A DNA stretch of 6,334 nt from Pseudomonadota bacterium (GTDB lineage Bacteria > Pseudomonadota > Alphaproteobacteria > Rhizobiales > Beijerinckiaceae), in assembly GCA_023386115.1 (NCBI GenBank), contig JAEWKL010000292.1, positions 1-6,334 of the forward strand, in the 5' to 3' direction. Shown here piece by piece: positions 4,498 to 6,334 of the stretch (position 1 is the first letter of the stretch; every line of letters starts with the position of its first letter). The notes under the pieces were generated by a model. It saw nothing but the letters and a program-made list of their open reading frames with translations, was not told the DNA's origin and did not search any database. A program made the translations under genes and the position numbers.

Positions 4498-6267
4498 ATG
4501 ACGACGTCACGCACGGCGCGGCGCATCCTCGCCGCGACCTCCCTCGCCGCGCTCACGACGGCCGCCCTGCCCCTCCCCGCGGCCTTCGCCGCCGATGCCG
4601 GCGTCACGCAGGACCGCCTGCTGAACGCCGACAAGGAGGACGGCAACTGGATCCACCACCACAAGAACTTCGCCGGGCACCGCTACTCGACGCTGAACGA
4701 GATCAACAAGGGCAACGTCAAGAACCTCAAGGTCGCCTGGACGATGCATCTCGGCGGCATCGAGGGCGGCGGCATCTGGAGCCATGGCGGGCTCGAGGGC
4801 ACGCCGATCGTCGAGAACGGCATGATGTACGTCACCGACGGGTGGGGCTCGGTCTACAAGATCGACACGCGCGGCGGCGAGGGCAAGCTCCTCTGGAAGA
4901 TGGACCCCAAGACCGACCGGGAATGGGCCGGCGCGGTCGCCTGCTGCGGCGTCAACAACCGCGGCGTCGCGCTCTGGGGCGACCTCGTGGTCAGCCACAC
5001 GCTCGACGGTCGCCTGATCGCCACCAACAAGGAGACCGGCCAGGTCGCCTGGCAGCGCCAGGTCGCCGATCCGGACAAGGGCGAGACGATCACCGGCGCG
5101 CCGCTCATCGTGAAGGGCCTGGCGATCTCCGGCGTCGGCGGCGCCGAGTACGGCATCCGCGGCTGGATCGCCGCCACCGACCTGAAGACCGAGAAGGAGG
5201 TCTGGCGCACCCACACCATCCCGGGCAAGGGCGAGCCGGGCTACGAGACCTGGAAGGGCGACAACAACTCCGCGGTGAGCGGCGGCGGCTCGACCTGGGT
5301 CACCGGCACCTACGACCCCGACACCGACACGATCGTGTGGGGTGTCGGCAATCCGGGCCCCGACTGGGACAACGCCTACCGCCCGGGCGACAACCTCTAC
5401 ACCGACTCGACTTTGGGCCTCGACGCCCAGACCGGCAAGATCAAGTGGCACTTCCAGCACACGCCGAACGATCCCTACGATTACGACAGCGTGTCGGAGA
5501 ACCTCTTGGTCGATGCCGGCGGCCGCAAGCTCGCCATCGAGGCCGACCGCAACGGCCACGCCTACGCGGTCGATCGCACCACCGGCCAGTTCGTCTGGGC
5601 GACGCCCTTCGTCAAGAAGGTGACCTGGACCAAGGGCATCAACCCCGATACCGGCAAGCCGTTCGAGTACGACCCGAACAAGGACGTGCAGCGCTACAAC
5701 CCGGCGGCGACGCCGTCGGCCGAGAACAAGAACGCCGATTTCTGCCCGGGCAACATGGGCGGCAAGAACTGGCCGCCGACCGCCTACAACCCGAACCTGC
5801 AATACTGGTACATCCCGGTCATCGAGAGCTGCAACCGGGTCACCCACGAGGCGATGACGCAGGCGAGCCTCAAGCCGCGGGAGTTCTTCACCGGCGGCGG
5901 GCCGAGCCAGCCGTTCAGGATCACCGGCAGCGTGACGGCGATCGACGTGAAGACCGGCAAGGTTGCCGGCAAGCACGAAACCCAGTTCCCGCTGCTCGGC
6001 GGCATGCTGGCGACGCCGGACCTCGTCTTCACCGGCGAGCCCTCCGGCGGCGTGATGGCCCTCGACGCCAAGACCCTCGACAAGATGTGGGAATTCCGCA
6101 CCGGCGGCGGCGTCAACGCCCCTCCGATGACCTTCACGGTCGACGGCAAGCAATACGTCGCGATCCTGGTCGGTCTCGGCGGCGCCTGGGACAAGTGGTT
6201 CATCGATTCGACCCCGGAGCTGAAGAACATCCAGACCGGCTCGATGCTCTACGTCTTCGCGCTCTGA
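4498..6267 (+). CDS. PQQ-dependent methanol/ethanol-family dehydrogenase, lanthanide-type active site
   Basis: A 589-residue periplasmic quinoprotein that oxidises an alcohol to an aldehyde or acid and passes electrons to a cytochrome c. Residues 1-31 are a Sec-type signal peptide (cleavage AFA before AD). The rest is an eight-bladed propeller with Trp-docking repeats, such as LDAQTGKIKWHF (308-319) and LDAKTLDKMWEF (522-533). Visible active-site features are the vicinal Cys149-Cys150, metal ligands Glu217 (GGAEYGIRG) and Asn285 (GNPGPDW), PQQ-stacking Trp267, catalytic Asp328 and Arg351. Asp330 makes the DYD signature seen in lanthanide-dependent XoxF; calcium MxaF has Ala there. The Asn285-Asp328 spacing of 43 equals that between the XoxF ligands. 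The ETWKGDNN...GPDW...RPGDNLYTDS stretch looks more like ethanol-dehydrogenase (ExaF/PedH-type) sequence than XoxF, so no symbol is given. There is no C-terminal haem domain (no CxxCH), and no cytochrome gene is in the window. GGAGGA at 4485-4490 fixes the ATG. Confidence 0.93.
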   Translation: MTTSRTARRILAATSLAALTTAALPLPAAFAADAGVTQDRLLNADKEDGNWIHHHKNFAGHRYSTLNEINKGNVKNLKVAWTMHLGGIEGGGIWSHGGLEGTPIVENGMMYVTDGWGSVYKIDTRGGEGKLLWKMDPKTDREWAGAVACCGVNNRGVALWGDLVVSHTLDGRLIATNKETGQVAWQRQVADPDKGETITGAPLIVKGLAISGVGGAEYGIRGWIAATDLKTEKEVWRTHTIPGKGEPGYETWKGDNNSAVSGGGSTWVTGTYDPDTDTIVWGVGNPGPDWDNAYRPGDNLYTDSTLGLDAQTGKIKWHFQHTPNDPYDYDSVSENLLVDAGGRKLAIEADRNGHAYAVDRTTGQFVWATPFVKKVTWTKGINPDTGKPFEYDPNKDVQRYNPAATPSAENKNADFCPGNMGGKNWPPTAYNPNLQYWYIPVIESCNRVTHEAMTQASLKPREFFTGGGPSQPFRITGSVTAIDVKTGKVAGKHETQFPLLGGMLATPDLVFTGEPSGGVMALDAKTLDKMWEFRTGGGVNAPPMTFTVDGKQYVAILVGLGGAWDKWFIDSTPELKNIQTGSMLYVFAL

Positions 6268-6285
6268 CCTGACGTCCTTCCAGGC

Positions 6286-6314
6286 GGGGCGCGCGAGCGC
6301 GCCCCCCCCCCCCC
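6286..6314 (+). terminator. GC hairpin followed by a C13 run, possible terminator
   Basis: GGGGCGCG (6286-6293) and CGCGCCCC (6298-6305) form a perfect 8-bp stem with a CGAG loop, 18 bp after the dehydrogenase stop. Instead of a T-tract, a run of 13 C (6302-6314) overlaps and follows the stem. A strong hairpin at this position probably ends or protects the transcript, but it is not a canonical intrinsic terminator. Confidence 0.45.
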
Positions 6315-6334
6315 GAGGGTCAAGGGGATGCGGG

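Noticed and set aside
4507..6153. A 548-codon minus-strand frame inside the dehydrogenase gene
   Set aside because: Composition is Val/Ala/Gly/Arg-biased with no motifs, and the opposite strand holds a clear quinoprotein with all active-site residues.
4498..6267. Calling the dehydrogenase xoxF or mxaF
   Set aside because: DYD excludes a typical MxaF, and the segments around the active site match the ethanol-dehydrogenase branch better than XoxF. No accompanying cytochrome or xoxJ-like gene is visible.
3819..6272. An 817-codon plus-strand frame covering the PCu(A)C-like and dehydrogenase genes
   Set aside because: It is out of frame with both real genes, full of Arg/Pro/Gly, has no ribosome site, and lacks any family motif. 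It is a GC-driven shadow.
1..6334. CRISPR array, tRNA, rRNA or insertion sequence
   Set aside because: No spaced repeat array, cloverleaf, ribosomal sequence or transposase-like protein was found on either strand. The only direct repeat is the 26-bp tandem at 2338-2412.

Overview
The window looks like chromosomal DNA from a very GC-rich alphaproteobacterium. A Methylobacterium-like member of the Rhizobiales is the best guess. The grounds are strong G/C bias at third codon positions, a periplasmic PQQ alcohol dehydrogenase of methylotroph type, and a CCCGGGAT-ended intergenic palindrome of the sort common in such genomes. The taxonomic call is an inference from style and gene content.

Layout. 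Bases 1-33 hold a palindromic hairpin. A ZnuD-like TonB-dependent outer-membrane receptor lies on the minus strand (2216 down to 81), and its upstream region carries two AT-rich palindromes that could be metalloregulator operators. Next come three tandem copies of a 26-bp unit spanning the 3' end of the neighbouring gene. A two-gene minus-strand unit follows: a small single-domain cupin (3686 to 3228) and then an SDR oxidoreductase (3175 to 2390). The 3687-3942 gap is divergent and holds a candidate sigma70-type promoter, a small hairpin and a strongly translated-looking 17-codon leader ORF for the plus-strand unit. That unit encodes a small periplasmic PCu(A)C-fold protein (3943-4392) and a PQQ-dependent methanol/ethanol-family dehydrogenase (4498-6267). 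It ends in a GC hairpin followed by a run of 13 C.

How the genes may work together. The dehydrogenase has an ethanol-dehydrogenase-like scaffold, no cytochrome domain, and the Asp-Tyr-Asp active-site signature associated with lanthanide-dependent enzymes such as XoxF. The PCu(A)C-like protein before it keeps the family fold and the C-terminal His-x-Met, but lacks the usual upstream His/Met copper ligands. A working idea is that it is a repurposed periplasmic metal or assembly factor for the dehydrogenase. The receptor could supply a metal (zinc by family resemblance), but it is not in the same transcription unit and its link to the dehydrogenase is unproven. The cupin-SDR pair could act on carbonyl or alcohol metabolites, but nothing in the sequence fixes the substrate.
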